Shown: piece after piece, positions 1 to 6,047 of the stretch
Numbering within the stretch: the stretch's first letter is position 1
How the letters are laid out: the number at the start of each line of letters is the position of its first letter
Position numbers and translations under genes: made by a program
The notes under the pieces: model-generated
The model's database searches: none
What the model was told of the DNA's origin: nothing
The model's input: the letters and a program-made list of their open reading frames with translations, nothing else
NCBI GenBank assembly: GCA_021809235.1
Contig: JAKBAG010000175.1
Location: forward strand, 1 to 6,303
Direction: 5' to 3'
Origin: Acidobacteriota bacterium
GTDB lineage: Bacteria > Acidobacteriota > Terriglobia > Terriglobales > Acidobacteriaceae
DNA: 6,303 bases

Positions 1-583
1 CAATGGCCTGCAACTGTGCTCCATGGTCGCCGCGCAGCAGCCGATAGAGAATCTCGTGCTGGATAGACTGGCCAAGGAAGGGAATGTCTTCCGGATGGTC
101 AAGCAAGCCCAGCAGGCGCAGGCAGGGTTCAAGCAGGCTGGCGGAGGTGATGCCGGCAACGATGGCGGAGGTAGCCGGCGATGTAGCGGGGAAACGAAGC
201 TCGCTCCGTACGACGATACGGCGGATCTCTGCCAGGTCGAGCTGGAGGGCCATGGCCAGCATCGGACGATCCGGACTGGCCTGCGTGATCTGGCTGAGTA
301 CGGGAATATCCACGGCAGCCAGCAGGTAGGTGGAGCTGTTGCAGCAGAGCATGGTCTGGTGGATCTGAATGCGCTTTTCGCCCTGCACAAAGACCACCAG
401 ACGCGGCTCATACGTAACGGAAACGCAAGGCGTGGGATCGGAAATCCGATTCAGCGTCAGCGCGGGGATGGCGGTCGGGTTGCGTCCGTCTCTGGCTGCG
501 TGGCGCTGAATCTGGCGTGCCAGTTGCTGGCGAAGCGCCTGAGCGCTGGAGAGGGGATGGAGTTCCTGAAGGTCTGATATCAC
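1..583 (-). CDS. AraC-family transcriptional regulator, N-terminal part (AraC_N domain); C-terminus outside window
   Basis: This is a cytoplasmic transcription regulator, read by translating the minus strand; 194 residues are visible before the window edge. From about residue 43 to the edge it matches the AraC_N family (PF06719), a cupin-like effector domain. Landmarks are VSVTYEPRLVVFVQGEKR (55-71), the YLLAAVDIPV stretch (86-95), and LLDHPEDIPFL followed by HEILYRLLRGDHGAQLQAI near the edge. The two C-terminal helix-turn-helix motifs expected of the family (usual length about 300 aa) would lie beyond position 1, so the gene is cut by the window and not visibly broken. GTG at 583 was chosen as start because an in-frame TAG sits at 589-587 and GGAAAGG lies 8 nt upstream. 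It is divergent from an aldo/keto reductase gene. Regulators of this subfamily often sit beside oxidoreductase genes that they are presumed to control. The effector is unknown. Confidence 0.9.
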   Translation of the reverse strand, partial: MISDLQELHPLSSAQALRQQLARQIQRHAARDGRNPTAIPALTLNRISDPTPCVSVTYEPRLVVFVQGEKRIQIHQTMLCCNSSTYLLAAVDIPVLSQITQASPDRPMLAMALQLDLAEIRRIVVRSELRFPATSPATSAIVAGITSASLLEPCLRLLGLLDHPEDIPFLGQSIQHEILYRLLRGDHGAQLQAI

Positions 584-591
584 AAGCTATA

Positions 592-598
592 CCTTTCC
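592..598 (-). promoter_or_regulatory. Ribosome binding site deciding the GTG start of the AraC-family regulator
   Basis: On the minus strand GGAAAGG ends 8 nt before GTG at 583-581. The in-frame TAG at 589-587 leaves no longer reading frame. The ATG at 600-598 is in another frame and would give only six codons, ending in a TGA that overlaps the GTG. These facts together favour the GTG start. Confidence 0.6.
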
Positions 599-660
599 AT
601 TGGCCGACAGAAACAGGGTATCGACAATCGCGCGACTGTACGTACTTTTCTCTGGTATTG

Positions 661-694
661 GACAGGATCAGGCAAAAAATCGGCAGGATCAGAC
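661..694. promoter_or_regulatory. Candidate AraC-type operator: tandem direct repeat with 21-bp period
   Basis: CAGGATCAG occurs at 663-671 and again at 684-692. Extended to 13 bp (661-673 and 682-694) the copies agree at 11 of 13 positions. The period is exactly 21 bp, about two helical turns, which matches the spacing of AraC I1/I2-type tandem half-sites bound on one face of the DNA. The repeat lies between the divergent regulator and reductase genes. A weak -10-like TATTCT sits downstream at 718-723 with no good -35 element 17 bp before it, as expected for a promoter that needs an activator. Binding by the neighbouring regulator is inference; only the repeat and its spacing are directly seen. 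Confidence 0.5.
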
Positions 695-828
695 TCACGC
701 CGATTTCCTGCCCGCACTATTCTGGAGATGCTTCCGGGATGGGTCTATCGCAGCTGCACAGCGTGGCGAGGATGGCCGCAGAACCCTGGAAAACAGGCGC
801 AGAAGCGCAGAAATGAAGGTGGAGATCG

Positions 829-1824
829 ATGGAAAAGCGGGTATTGGGAAAGAGCGGGCTGGAGGTTTCGGCGCTGGGTCTGGGCTGCATGGGCATGAGC
901 TTCAGCTACGGCTCGCCCAAGGATCGGGGCGAAATGATCGGACTGATCCGTGCAGCGGTCGAGCGCGGCGTGACATTTTTCGATACGGCCGAGGTCTACG
1001 GTCCCTACACCAACGAAGACCTGCTGGGCGAAGCGCTGGAGCCGGTGCGCGGGCAGGTGGTGATTGCCACCAAGTTCGGCTTCAATCTGAACGCCGACGG
1101 CAGTCCGGGTTGGCAGGGGGTGAACAGCCGTCCGGAGAAGATTCGTACGGTAGTCGAGGCTTCCCTGCGGCGGCTGCGGACCGATGTGATCGATCTTTAC
1201 TACCAGCATCGCGTGGACCCGGCGGTGCCGATTGAAGAGGTAGCCGGAGCGGTGCGTGACCTGATTGCCGCCGGGAAGGTGAAGCACTTCGGGATGTCTG
1301 AAGCTGGTGCCGAAACGGTGCGGCGAGCCCATGCGGTGCAGCCGGTGGCAGCGCTGCAAAACGAGTATTCGCTGTGGTGGCGCAGGCCGGAGCGCGAGAT
1401 GATCCCGATGATGGAGGAGCTGGGCATTGGGTTTGTGCCCTATAGCCCGCTCGGCAAGGGCTTTCTGACCGGGACCATGGGTGCTGGAACGGAGCTGGCA
1501 AAGAATGACTTCCGCAGCAGCCTGCCCCGGTTTACGGCTGAGGCGCGCAAGGCCAATCAGGCGGTGGTAGACCTGCTGGCCTCCATTGGCGGCACGCTGG
1601 GCGCAACACCGGCACAGGTGGCGCTGGCGTGGCTGCTGGCGCAGAAGCCATGGATCGTGCCGATTCCAGGTACAACCAAGCTGCACCGGCTGGACGAAAA
1701 CCTGGGCGCAGTAGCGCTCAAGCTTGCAGCCGAAGATCTGCGAGAACTGGACGAGGCTGCAGCTCAGATCACGATTGTCGGCGACCGCTATCCGGAGCAT
1801 CTGGAGAAGATGACCGGCCTGTAA
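829..1824 (+). CDS. Aldo/keto reductase, NADP(H)-dependent (YakC/IolS-like)
   Basis: This 331-residue soluble oxidoreductase belongs to the aldo/keto reductase superfamily (PF00248) and should reduce an aldehyde or ketone with NADPH in the cytoplasm. The N-terminus LGLGCMGMS (16-24) is typical of the family. The catalytic tetrad is complete: D52 in FDTAEVYG, Y57, K82 in ATKFGF and H127 in YYQHR. Later landmarks are QNEYSLW (177-183), PYSPLGKGFLTG (204-215) and the cofactor-binding loop PIPGTTKLHRLDEN (279-292). The length is normal for bacterial AKRs resembling YakC or IolS. The start at 829 is supported by AAGGTGGAG at 816-824. The gene is monocistronic: a divergent AraC-family regulator lies upstream and a strong terminator follows. 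The physiological substrate cannot be told from sequence; detoxification of reactive carbonyls or sugar-related ketones are both possible. No catalytic residue is missing. Confidence 0.95.
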   Translation: MEKRVLGKSGLEVSALGLGCMGMSFSYGSPKDRGEMIGLIRAAVERGVTFFDTAEVYGPYTNEDLLGEALEPVRGQVVIATKFGFNLNADGSPGWQGVNSRPEKIRTVVEASLRRLRTDVIDLYYQHRVDPAVPIEEVAGAVRDLIAAGKVKHFGMSEAGAETVRRAHAVQPVAALQNEYSLWWRRPEREMIPMMEELGIGFVPYSPLGKGFLTGTMGAGTELAKNDFRSSLPRFTAEARKANQAVVDLLASIGGTLGATPAQVALAWLLAQKPWIVPIPGTTKLHRLDENLGAVALKLAAEDLRELDEAAAQITIVGDRYPEHLEKMTGL

Positions 1825-1876
1825 GCGGAAACTGCGGCCTGAGGTGAGGTCGGTCAGCGGAATAGCAAAGAAAATA

Positions 1877-1920
1877 GCGCCGGGCAGCCTCAGTTGAGGC
1901 TGCCCGGCGTCTTGTATTTG
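1877..1920. terminator. Probable bidirectional intrinsic terminator between convergent genes
   Basis: A perfect 15-bp inverted repeat occupies 1878-1892 and 1895-1909 (left arm CGCCGGGCAGCCTCA), so the hairpin has a very tight loop. On the plus strand it is followed by TCTTGTATTTG, a moderately T-rich tail. On the minus strand it is followed by TATTTTCTTTG (1875-1865), a better T-rich tail. It lies 53 bp after the aldo/keto reductase stop and 26 bp after the etfA stop, between two convergent transcription units, so it can serve both. The minus-strand tail suggests it works at least as well for the etf operon. Confidence 0.85.
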
Positions 1921-1935
1921 GGGATTGGGTGCGGC

Positions 1936-2904
1936 TCAGCCTTTGGCTTTGCGGATGGCGGCAGTGAGCGCAGGAACGACCTCGAAGAGGTCACCGACAA
2001 TGCCGTAGTCGGCGATTTCAAAGATTGGCGCATTTTCGTCCTTGTTGATGGCGACGACGCACTGCGAGCCCTTCATGCCGACCAGGTGCTGGATGGCGCC
2101 GCTGATGCCGACGGCCAGATAGAGTTTGGGCGCAACGGTTTGTCCGCTGCTGCCCACCTGCCGCTCCATCGGCAACCAGCCGGCGTCGCAGATGGGGCGC
2201 GATGCGGCCAGTTCGGCGCCAAGCGCCTGGGCCAGCTCCTGCACGAGGGTGATGTTGGCCTCATCCTTGATGCCGCGGCCCACGCTGACGATGAGCGGAG
2301 CCGAGGAAAGATCGACGGTTTGCGAGGCGGCGCGGAAAGGCTCGCCGGGCTGGGTGCGGATAGCGGACGATTCCAGTGTCGGGGCGAAGGATTCGACCGG
2401 GACGGAGGTGGGAGCAGGCTCGGCGGCGTGGAAGGCTCCGGCCTGAATGCTGACCAGGCAGGGAGCGGGTGCGGCGGAGTGGTAGTGGCCGTTGAGCTTG
2501 CCCTGGAAGAGCTGGCGGGTGAAGGTGACGGTGCTGCCGGCCAGGGAGAATGCGGTCACGTCGCTGATCAGGACGCGGCCAAGGCGTGTGGCCAGCCGAG
2601 GGGCAAAGTCGCGCACCTGGTAGGTGTGCGGAAAGAGGACGAAGTCGGGCTGCAGCCGGGCGACGAGCTGGGCGCAGGCGGCAGTGTAGCCATCGGCGGT
2701 GTAGCGGTCGAGCAATGGGTGCTCGATGGAGATGGCAGCCGCGAGGGTGCCGAGTGAGTCCAGGGCCGCGGCGGGGCCGACCATGGCGGCGGCAAGCTGC
2801 GCGCCGGTGGCGGTGGCCAGCGCAGCTCCTGCTGCCAGCGCCTCCAGCGAGATGCGGGACGGAGAGCCGGATTTGGCTTCGAGAAAGACGAGAACGGTGC
2901 TCAT
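1936..2904 (-). CDS. etfA: Electron transfer flavoprotein subunit alpha
   Basis: This 322-residue FAD-binding large subunit of the soluble electron-transfer flavoprotein accepts electrons from acyl-CoA dehydrogenases and similar enzymes and passes them to a membrane quinone reductase. The N-terminal ETF domain starts STVLVFLEAKSG, and the FAD domain fills about residues 200-322. Visible FAD-site motifs are VSVGRGI (206-212), RQVGSSGQTVAPKLY (248-262), the alpha-subunit signature LYLAVGISGAIQH (261-273) followed by AINKDENAPIFEIADYG (285-301), and GDLFEVVPAL near the end. Length is normal. The start ATG (2904-2902) overlaps the etfB stop TGA (2903-2901) in an ATGA junction, and AGGAGGT lies 9 nt upstream inside the etfB 3' end. 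This indicates translational coupling and equimolar production with EtfB. One small oddity is VSVGRG where many family members have VSGGRG. It is the last gene of the operon, followed by a terminator. Confidence 0.97.
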   Translation of the reverse strand: MSTVLVFLEAKSGSPSRISLEALAAGAALATATGAQLAAAMVGPAAALDSLGTLAAAISIEHPLLDRYTADGYTAACAQLVARLQPDFVLFPHTYQVRDFAPRLATRLGRVLISDVTAFSLAGSTVTFTRQLFQGKLNGHYHSAAPAPCLVSIQAGAFHAAEPAPTSVPVESFAPTLESSAIRTQPGEPFRAASQTVDLSSAPLIVSVGRGIKDEANITLVQELAQALGAELAASRPICDAGWLPMERQVGSSGQTVAPKLYLAVGISGAIQHLVGMKGSQCVVAINKDENAPIFEIADYGIVGDLFEVVPALTAAIRKAKG

Positions 2905-3671
2905 AGGACGCGGACCTCCTGCTGGAGCTTTGCGACAAGTGCGGCAGCGGCTTCGGCGGGGCTTCCGGGCAGCATCTGCGTGGTTTTCTGGCGGCTGGGG
3001 AGCGCGACGGAGTCGAGCAGCAGGCTGGGTTGGGAGCCGGTGCCGAGCGAGGCGGCGTCGACAGTGCGGAGCTCCTTGGTCTTGGCCTTTTTAATACCCA
3101 TGAGAGTGGCGTATCGGAGCTTGGTATTGCCGCTCTGGATGGTGAGCAGGGCGGGGGTGGGTAGGGTAATGTGCTGGAACCAGCCGTCCTCCAGCTCGCG
3201 TAGCAGGCGGAGGCCAGACTCGATTTTTTCGATCTTGAGGATCAGGCTGGAGTGGGGAATGCCGAGCAGTTCCGCCAGAATAACGCCGGTCTGGCCGAGT
3301 CCGAGATCGTCGGACTGCAGCCCGGTGAGGATAAGGTCGGGGTGCTCGTCGGCAATGGCGGCGGCCATCAGGCGGGCAACGCCAAGGGCGTCAAGGCTGG
3401 CCAGCGAGTCACTGGCGATGTGGATGCCGCGATCGGCGCCTTTGGCGAGAGCTTCGCGGATGGTCTGGCCGACGCGCTCGGGTCCGGCGCTGAGGACGAT
3501 GACCTCGCCGCCGTGAGCTTCCTTGAGGAGCAGAGCTTCTTCGAGGGCGTAGGCGTCGGATTCATTCATGCGAAATTCGATGTCGTCGAGCGCGATCCAG
3601 CGTCCGGAGCTGTCGATCCGGATGCGGGCGTCGCGTTCGGGCACCTGTTTGATGGCGACGATGATTTTCAT
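2901..3671 (-). CDS. etfB: Electron transfer flavoprotein subunit beta
   Basis: This 256-residue small subunit pairs with EtfA to make the heterodimeric flavoprotein. It opens with MKIIVAIKQVPERDARIRID, the standard EtfB N-terminus. FRMNESDAYALEEAL (33-47) and SAGPERVGQTIREALAKGAD (61-80) follow the family pattern. GLQSDDLGLGQTG (117-129) is the nucleotide-binding loop, and its QTG form resembles AMP-binding, non-bifurcating EtfB proteins. The beta-subunit signature region is LRELEDGWFQHITLPTPALL (157-176), followed by LRYATLMGIKKAKTKEL (185-201). The last 30 residues form the arm expected to hold EtfA. The frame stays open upstream to 3782, but ATG at 3671 is preferred because AGGA lies 7 nt before it and family homology begins exactly there. 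It overlaps etfA by 4 bp and follows the membrane oxidoreductase gene after a 107-bp gap. The absence of bifurcation is inferred from one motif only. Confidence 0.97.
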   Translation of the reverse strand: MKIIVAIKQVPERDARIRIDSSGRWIALDDIEFRMNESDAYALEEALLLKEAHGGEVIVLSAGPERVGQTIREALAKGADRGIHIASDSLASLDALGVARLMAAAIADEHPDLILTGLQSDDLGLGQTGVILAELLGIPHSSLILKIEKIESGLRLLRELEDGWFQHITLPTPALLTIQSGNTKLRYATLMGIKKAKTKELRTVDAASLGTGSQPSLLLDSVALPSRQKTTQMLPGSPAEAAAALVAKLQQEVRVL

Positions 3672-3684
3672 GAGAGTTTCCTGT

Positions 3685-3721
3685 GTTCCGAGGTTCGGGT
3701 TGAGTGGTTCGAGGATCGGGT
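3685..3721. repeat. Imperfect tandem repeat, 21-bp period, upstream of etfB
   Basis: GTTCCGAGGTTCGGGT (3685-3700) and GGTTCGAGGATCGGGT (3706-3721) agree at 13 of 16 positions and are offset by exactly 21 bp. The pair lies in the 107-bp gap between the membrane oxidoreductase stop and the etfB start, just upstream of the etfB ribosome binding site. It has no T-rich tail and no good hairpin, so it does not look like an intergenic terminator. It could be an operator for an internal promoter, a processing site, or the decayed remnant of a dispersed repeat. Only the repetition itself is directly seen. Confidence 0.4.
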
Positions 3722-3778
3722 CCGGCGTTAGGGCCCCGAGTTGCATGCCTGGGTAGAAGCCTGATTGCCAGCTCGGGA

Positions 3779-5761
3779 TCAAACCGGGCTGGGCTGTCCG
3801 TCTGCTGGATTGGATGCAGGCATCGGAGGAAGCGCAGCAGCGGCAATCTGTGCGATGTCGAGCAGTTGCGGAGCTGTGTCTCCGCGGCTGGCAAGGGCAT
3901 CGCGGAACATGGTGTTGCAGAAGGGGCAGGCGGCGGCGATGGTGGAGGCTCCGGTGGCGACGAGCTGTCCGACGCGGGTTTCGCTGACGCGTGCGCCCTG
4001 CTCCTCGCCGAGGAAGGCGAGTCCGCCGCCGGCACCGCAGCAGAAGCTGCGCTCGCGGCTGCGTTCGGCCTCGACGAGAGTGCCGGAGACAGCGGCAATG
4101 GAGCGAGGCTCGTCATAGACGTTGCGATAGCGGCCGAGATAGCAGGGATCGTGGAATACGGTGGTGCCGGATTGGGCCGCGGGTGCGGGCATGCGGGCCT
4201 GGTGCCGGGCCAGGAATTCGCTGTGATGCTCGATCTCCGGCGGAGTGCCGTAGGCCTTCCAGTCCTCCGCGATGGTGCGGACGCAGTGCGGACAGATGGA
4301 GATGATCTTCCTGACCTTGTTCTGGGCAAGGTTTTCGAGGTTGCTTTCGGCAAGCTGCTGGAAAACAAGATCGTTGCCGAGCCGCCGGGCGGGGTCGCCG
4401 GTACATTTTTCGCGGCGGAGGACGCCATAGCTGGTGCCGAGGAAGCGCATGACCTGAACGAAGGAGCGGATGATCTCGCGTCCCTTGGGGTCGTAACCGC
4501 CCATGCAGCCGAGCCAGAGGCAGTACTCCTGGGAGCCGTCGAAGACGGGCAGTTCTTCGCGGGCGAGGAACTTTTCGCGTTCGGTCTGAGCCATGCCGAG
4601 CGCGTTTCCATTGCGCTCCAGGGCGAGGAAGAGCTTGCCGCCGTGGTCATCCTCCCACTCGCCGGTGTTGACGGCGCCGCGGCGAAGACCGACGATGACG
4701 GGCAGGTGCTCGATGCCGACCGGACACTGAAACTCGCAACTGCCGCAGGTGGTGCACTGGAAGGCGGCCTGCTGAGAGTTGTAGCGGCCCAGCAGGGGCT
4801 CTTCGCTGCCGGGGCCGTATTCGTTCAGGTAGCCGCGCAGGCCGAGGATGATCTCGCGCGGGTTCAGCTCCTTGCCCGTGTTGGCAGCCGGGCAGTGCTC
4901 GGTGCAACGGCCGCACTCAACGCAGGAGTAGACCTGAAGTGCGGTCAGCTGGGTGATGTCGCGACCAGTTACCAGGCCAAAGTCGTCGTCATCGGCCAGA
5001 GGCGGGATGCGGCTGAAGCTGCCGCGGGAGAGAAAGACGGTCAGTGGGCTGAGGATGAGATGCAGATGCTTGGTGTGGGGCACCAGCGGGAGAAAGCTGA
5101 GCAGTGTGAGAGTGTGCAGCCACCAGAGAACCAGTGCCGCCGTGGAGCCGGATGGAACCCAATATGCTGCCAGATAGGTGGCCATCAGCAGAAAGATAAG
5201 CCCGGCGATGATACCGGATTCGGCGGAGACGGTGTTGTCCTTGTGTGCCAGCCAGATGGGGCGGACGAAGAAGCGACGGACAAACAGGCCGGCAATCGAG
5301 ACGGCGCAAAGCAGGGCGAAGACGGCGGCCAGCAGGAAATAGAAGCGTCCAAAAACTCCGGCCGGATCGAGGAAGCCGAGGCCGAAGCCGGTGGCGATGT
5401 GATTGGTGGTGACGAGGGCAAAGGCCAGGAAGCTCCAGAAGACGAAGGCATGGGCGAGGCCAGGCAGCGGACGCTCGCGGATGACTTTTGCCTGGCAGAG
5501 GACCTCCCAGAAAAAATCCCAGATGCGGCGACCGAGGGGGAAGATCTGGAAGTCGGCGTCCTTGCGCGCGGCCAGGATGCGGCGGACGACAATGCCGAAG
5601 CGCTGCCAGAAGAGCCAGCCAGAGCCGAGGATGAGAGCCAGCAGCAGCAGGCGCTGCCAGAGGTCAAAGGTGGCCGGTTCGGCAAGGGTAAGCGAAGGCG
5701 TTAGCGCAGCCAGCAGAGCTGCGGGAGATGCGGCCAGGATGGAGGGTGCGACGACGAGCAT
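3779..5761 (-). CDS. Membrane iron-sulfur oxidoreductase, EMO/EtfD-type EtfAB:menaquinone oxidoreductase
   Basis: This 660-residue membrane protein should oxidise reduced EtfAB and feed its electrons to menaquinone. A hydrophobic N-terminal segment (about 3-24) is followed by a NarI-like membrane domain with five likely helices near 36-57, 103-126, 140-163, 183-204 and 207-228. H104, H121, H216, H229 and H234 are candidate heme b ligands. Two 4Fe-4S ferredoxin motifs follow: C280/C283/C286/C290 and C336/C339/C342/C346. Two HdrD-like cysteine-rich (CCG) domains fill the C-terminal half: C419, C453-T454, C490/C493, and C540, C574-C575, C612/C615. This architecture matches the EMO family, to which mycobacterial EtfD (Rv0338c) belongs, and etfB and etfA lie directly downstream. 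Start 5761 was chosen because AGGA lies 6 nt upstream. An in-frame ATG at 5884 would add 41 residues with no family character, lying partly upstream of the likely promoter. Generic (Fe-S)-binding protein is the safe label. The membrane role is established for the family, and the partner is inferred from the operon. Confidence 0.9.
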   Translation of the reverse strand: MLVVAPSILAASPAALLAALTPSLTLAEPATFDLWQRLLLLALILGSGWLFWQRFGIVVRRILAARKDADFQIFPLGRRIWDFFWEVLCQAKVIRERPLPGLAHAFVFWSFLAFALVTTNHIATGFGLGFLDPAGVFGRFYFLLAAVFALLCAVSIAGLFVRRFFVRPIWLAHKDNTVSAESGIIAGLIFLLMATYLAAYWVPSGSTAALVLWWLHTLTLLSFLPLVPHTKHLHLILSPLTVFLSRGSFSRIPPLADDDDFGLVTGRDITQLTALQVYSCVECGRCTEHCPAANTGKELNPREIILGLRGYLNEYGPGSEEPLLGRYNSQQAAFQCTTCGSCEFQCPVGIEHLPVIVGLRRGAVNTGEWEDDHGGKLFLALERNGNALGMAQTEREKFLAREELPVFDGSQEYCLWLGCMGGYDPKGREIIRSFVQVMRFLGTSYGVLRREKCTGDPARRLGNDLVFQQLAESNLENLAQNKVRKIISICPHCVRTIAEDWKAYGTPPEIEHHSEFLARHQARMPAPAAQSGTTVFHDPCYLGRYRNVYDEPRSIAAVSGTLVEAERSRERSFCCGAGGGLAFLGEEQGARVSETRVGQLVATGASTIAAACPFCNTMFRDALASRGDTAPQLLDIAQIAAAALPPMPASNPADGQPSPV

Positions 5762-5863
5762 AGAGGATCCTGAAGGCTGTGCTCGACCCGGTGCGCCGTC
5801 TGGCAGACCCGCTGCAGAGGCGCCGCGGCAAAATGCCGGGAGGATGAAGCACCAGCATCGCTC

Positions 5864-5869
5864 ACTATA
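5864..5869 (-). promoter_or_regulatory. Candidate -10 element for the EMO-etfBA operon
   Basis: TATAGT on the minus strand matches the sigma-70 -10 consensus at 5 of 6 positions and would give a leader of roughly 95 nt before the ATG at 5761. No convincing -35 hexamer lies 16-18 bp upstream. The would-be spacer contains GGCATG at 5871-5876 and the palindrome GGCATGCC at 5880-5887, which might bind a regulator. If this is the promoter, the alternative ATG codons at 5875 and 5884 lie upstream of the transcript start and cannot be used. Confidence 0.35.
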
Positions 5870-5904
5870 CGGCATGGAAGGCATGCCAGCCTACCCACCT
5901 GCGG

Positions 5905-5933
5905 TTGGCCGGGGAGGATGCCGATGCGATAGA
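5905..5933 (+). promoter_or_regulatory. Weak candidate promoter for the glycoside hydrolase gene
   Basis: TTGGCC at 5905-5910 (4 of 6 to the -35 consensus) is followed after 17 bp by GATAGA at 5928-5933, preceded by TGC as in an extended -10. The -10 match is poor, so this is only the best candidate seen in the 286-bp divergent gap (5762-6047). Nothing else with gene-like structure was found in that gap. Confidence 0.2.
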
Positions 5934-6047
5934 TTGGTGAGGCTTCCAAAATAGGGGCGGGATTTTTCCCGGATGGAGTGCCTGCCCGACGGATGGAAAG
6001 CGCCACGGCGGATTGCCGACAGGCCTGGGGGCGGACAGGGAGTGACG

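Noticed and set aside
23..577. 184-codon plus-strand frame at the window start
   Set aside because: It is antisense to the AraC_N regulator, whose minus-strand translation matches a known domain.
745..1800. 351-codon minus-strand frame opposite the aldo/keto reductase gene
   Set aside because: The His/Gln/Arg-rich product has no domain, whereas the plus strand keeps the complete AKR catalytic tetrad.
1894..2757. 287-codon plus-strand frame opposite etfA
   Set aside because: It begins inside the terminator hairpin, is Gly/Ala/Asp-rich, and is the mirror of a well-supported etfA gene.
3672..3782. 37-codon N-terminal extension of etfB starting at 3782
   Set aside because: The added residues have no EtfB homology, would overlap the upstream stop, and the ribosome binding site fits the ATG at 3671.
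3562..4650. 362-codon minus-strand frame overlapping the membrane oxidoreductase and etfB in another frame
   Set aside because: The Ser/Pro/Ala-rich product has no family features and lies in a shifted frame over real genes.
3704..5704. 666-codon open frame on the plus strand opposite the membrane oxidoreductase gene
   Set aside because: Its product is a low-complexity Gly/Ala/Glu/Asp-rich chain without domains. Long antisense frames are common opposite GC-rich genes, and the minus strand encodes a protein with full cluster motifs.
5762..5884. 41-codon N-terminal extension of the membrane oxidoreductase starting at 5884
   Set aside because: The extension is Cys/Gly/Pro-rich with no family character and runs across the likely -10 element; the start at 5761 has a good ribosome binding site.
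5958..5971. CGGG-ATTTTT-CCCG hairpin upstream of the glycoside hydrolase
   Set aside because: The stem is only 4 bp with no following T tract, too weak to call a terminator or attenuator.
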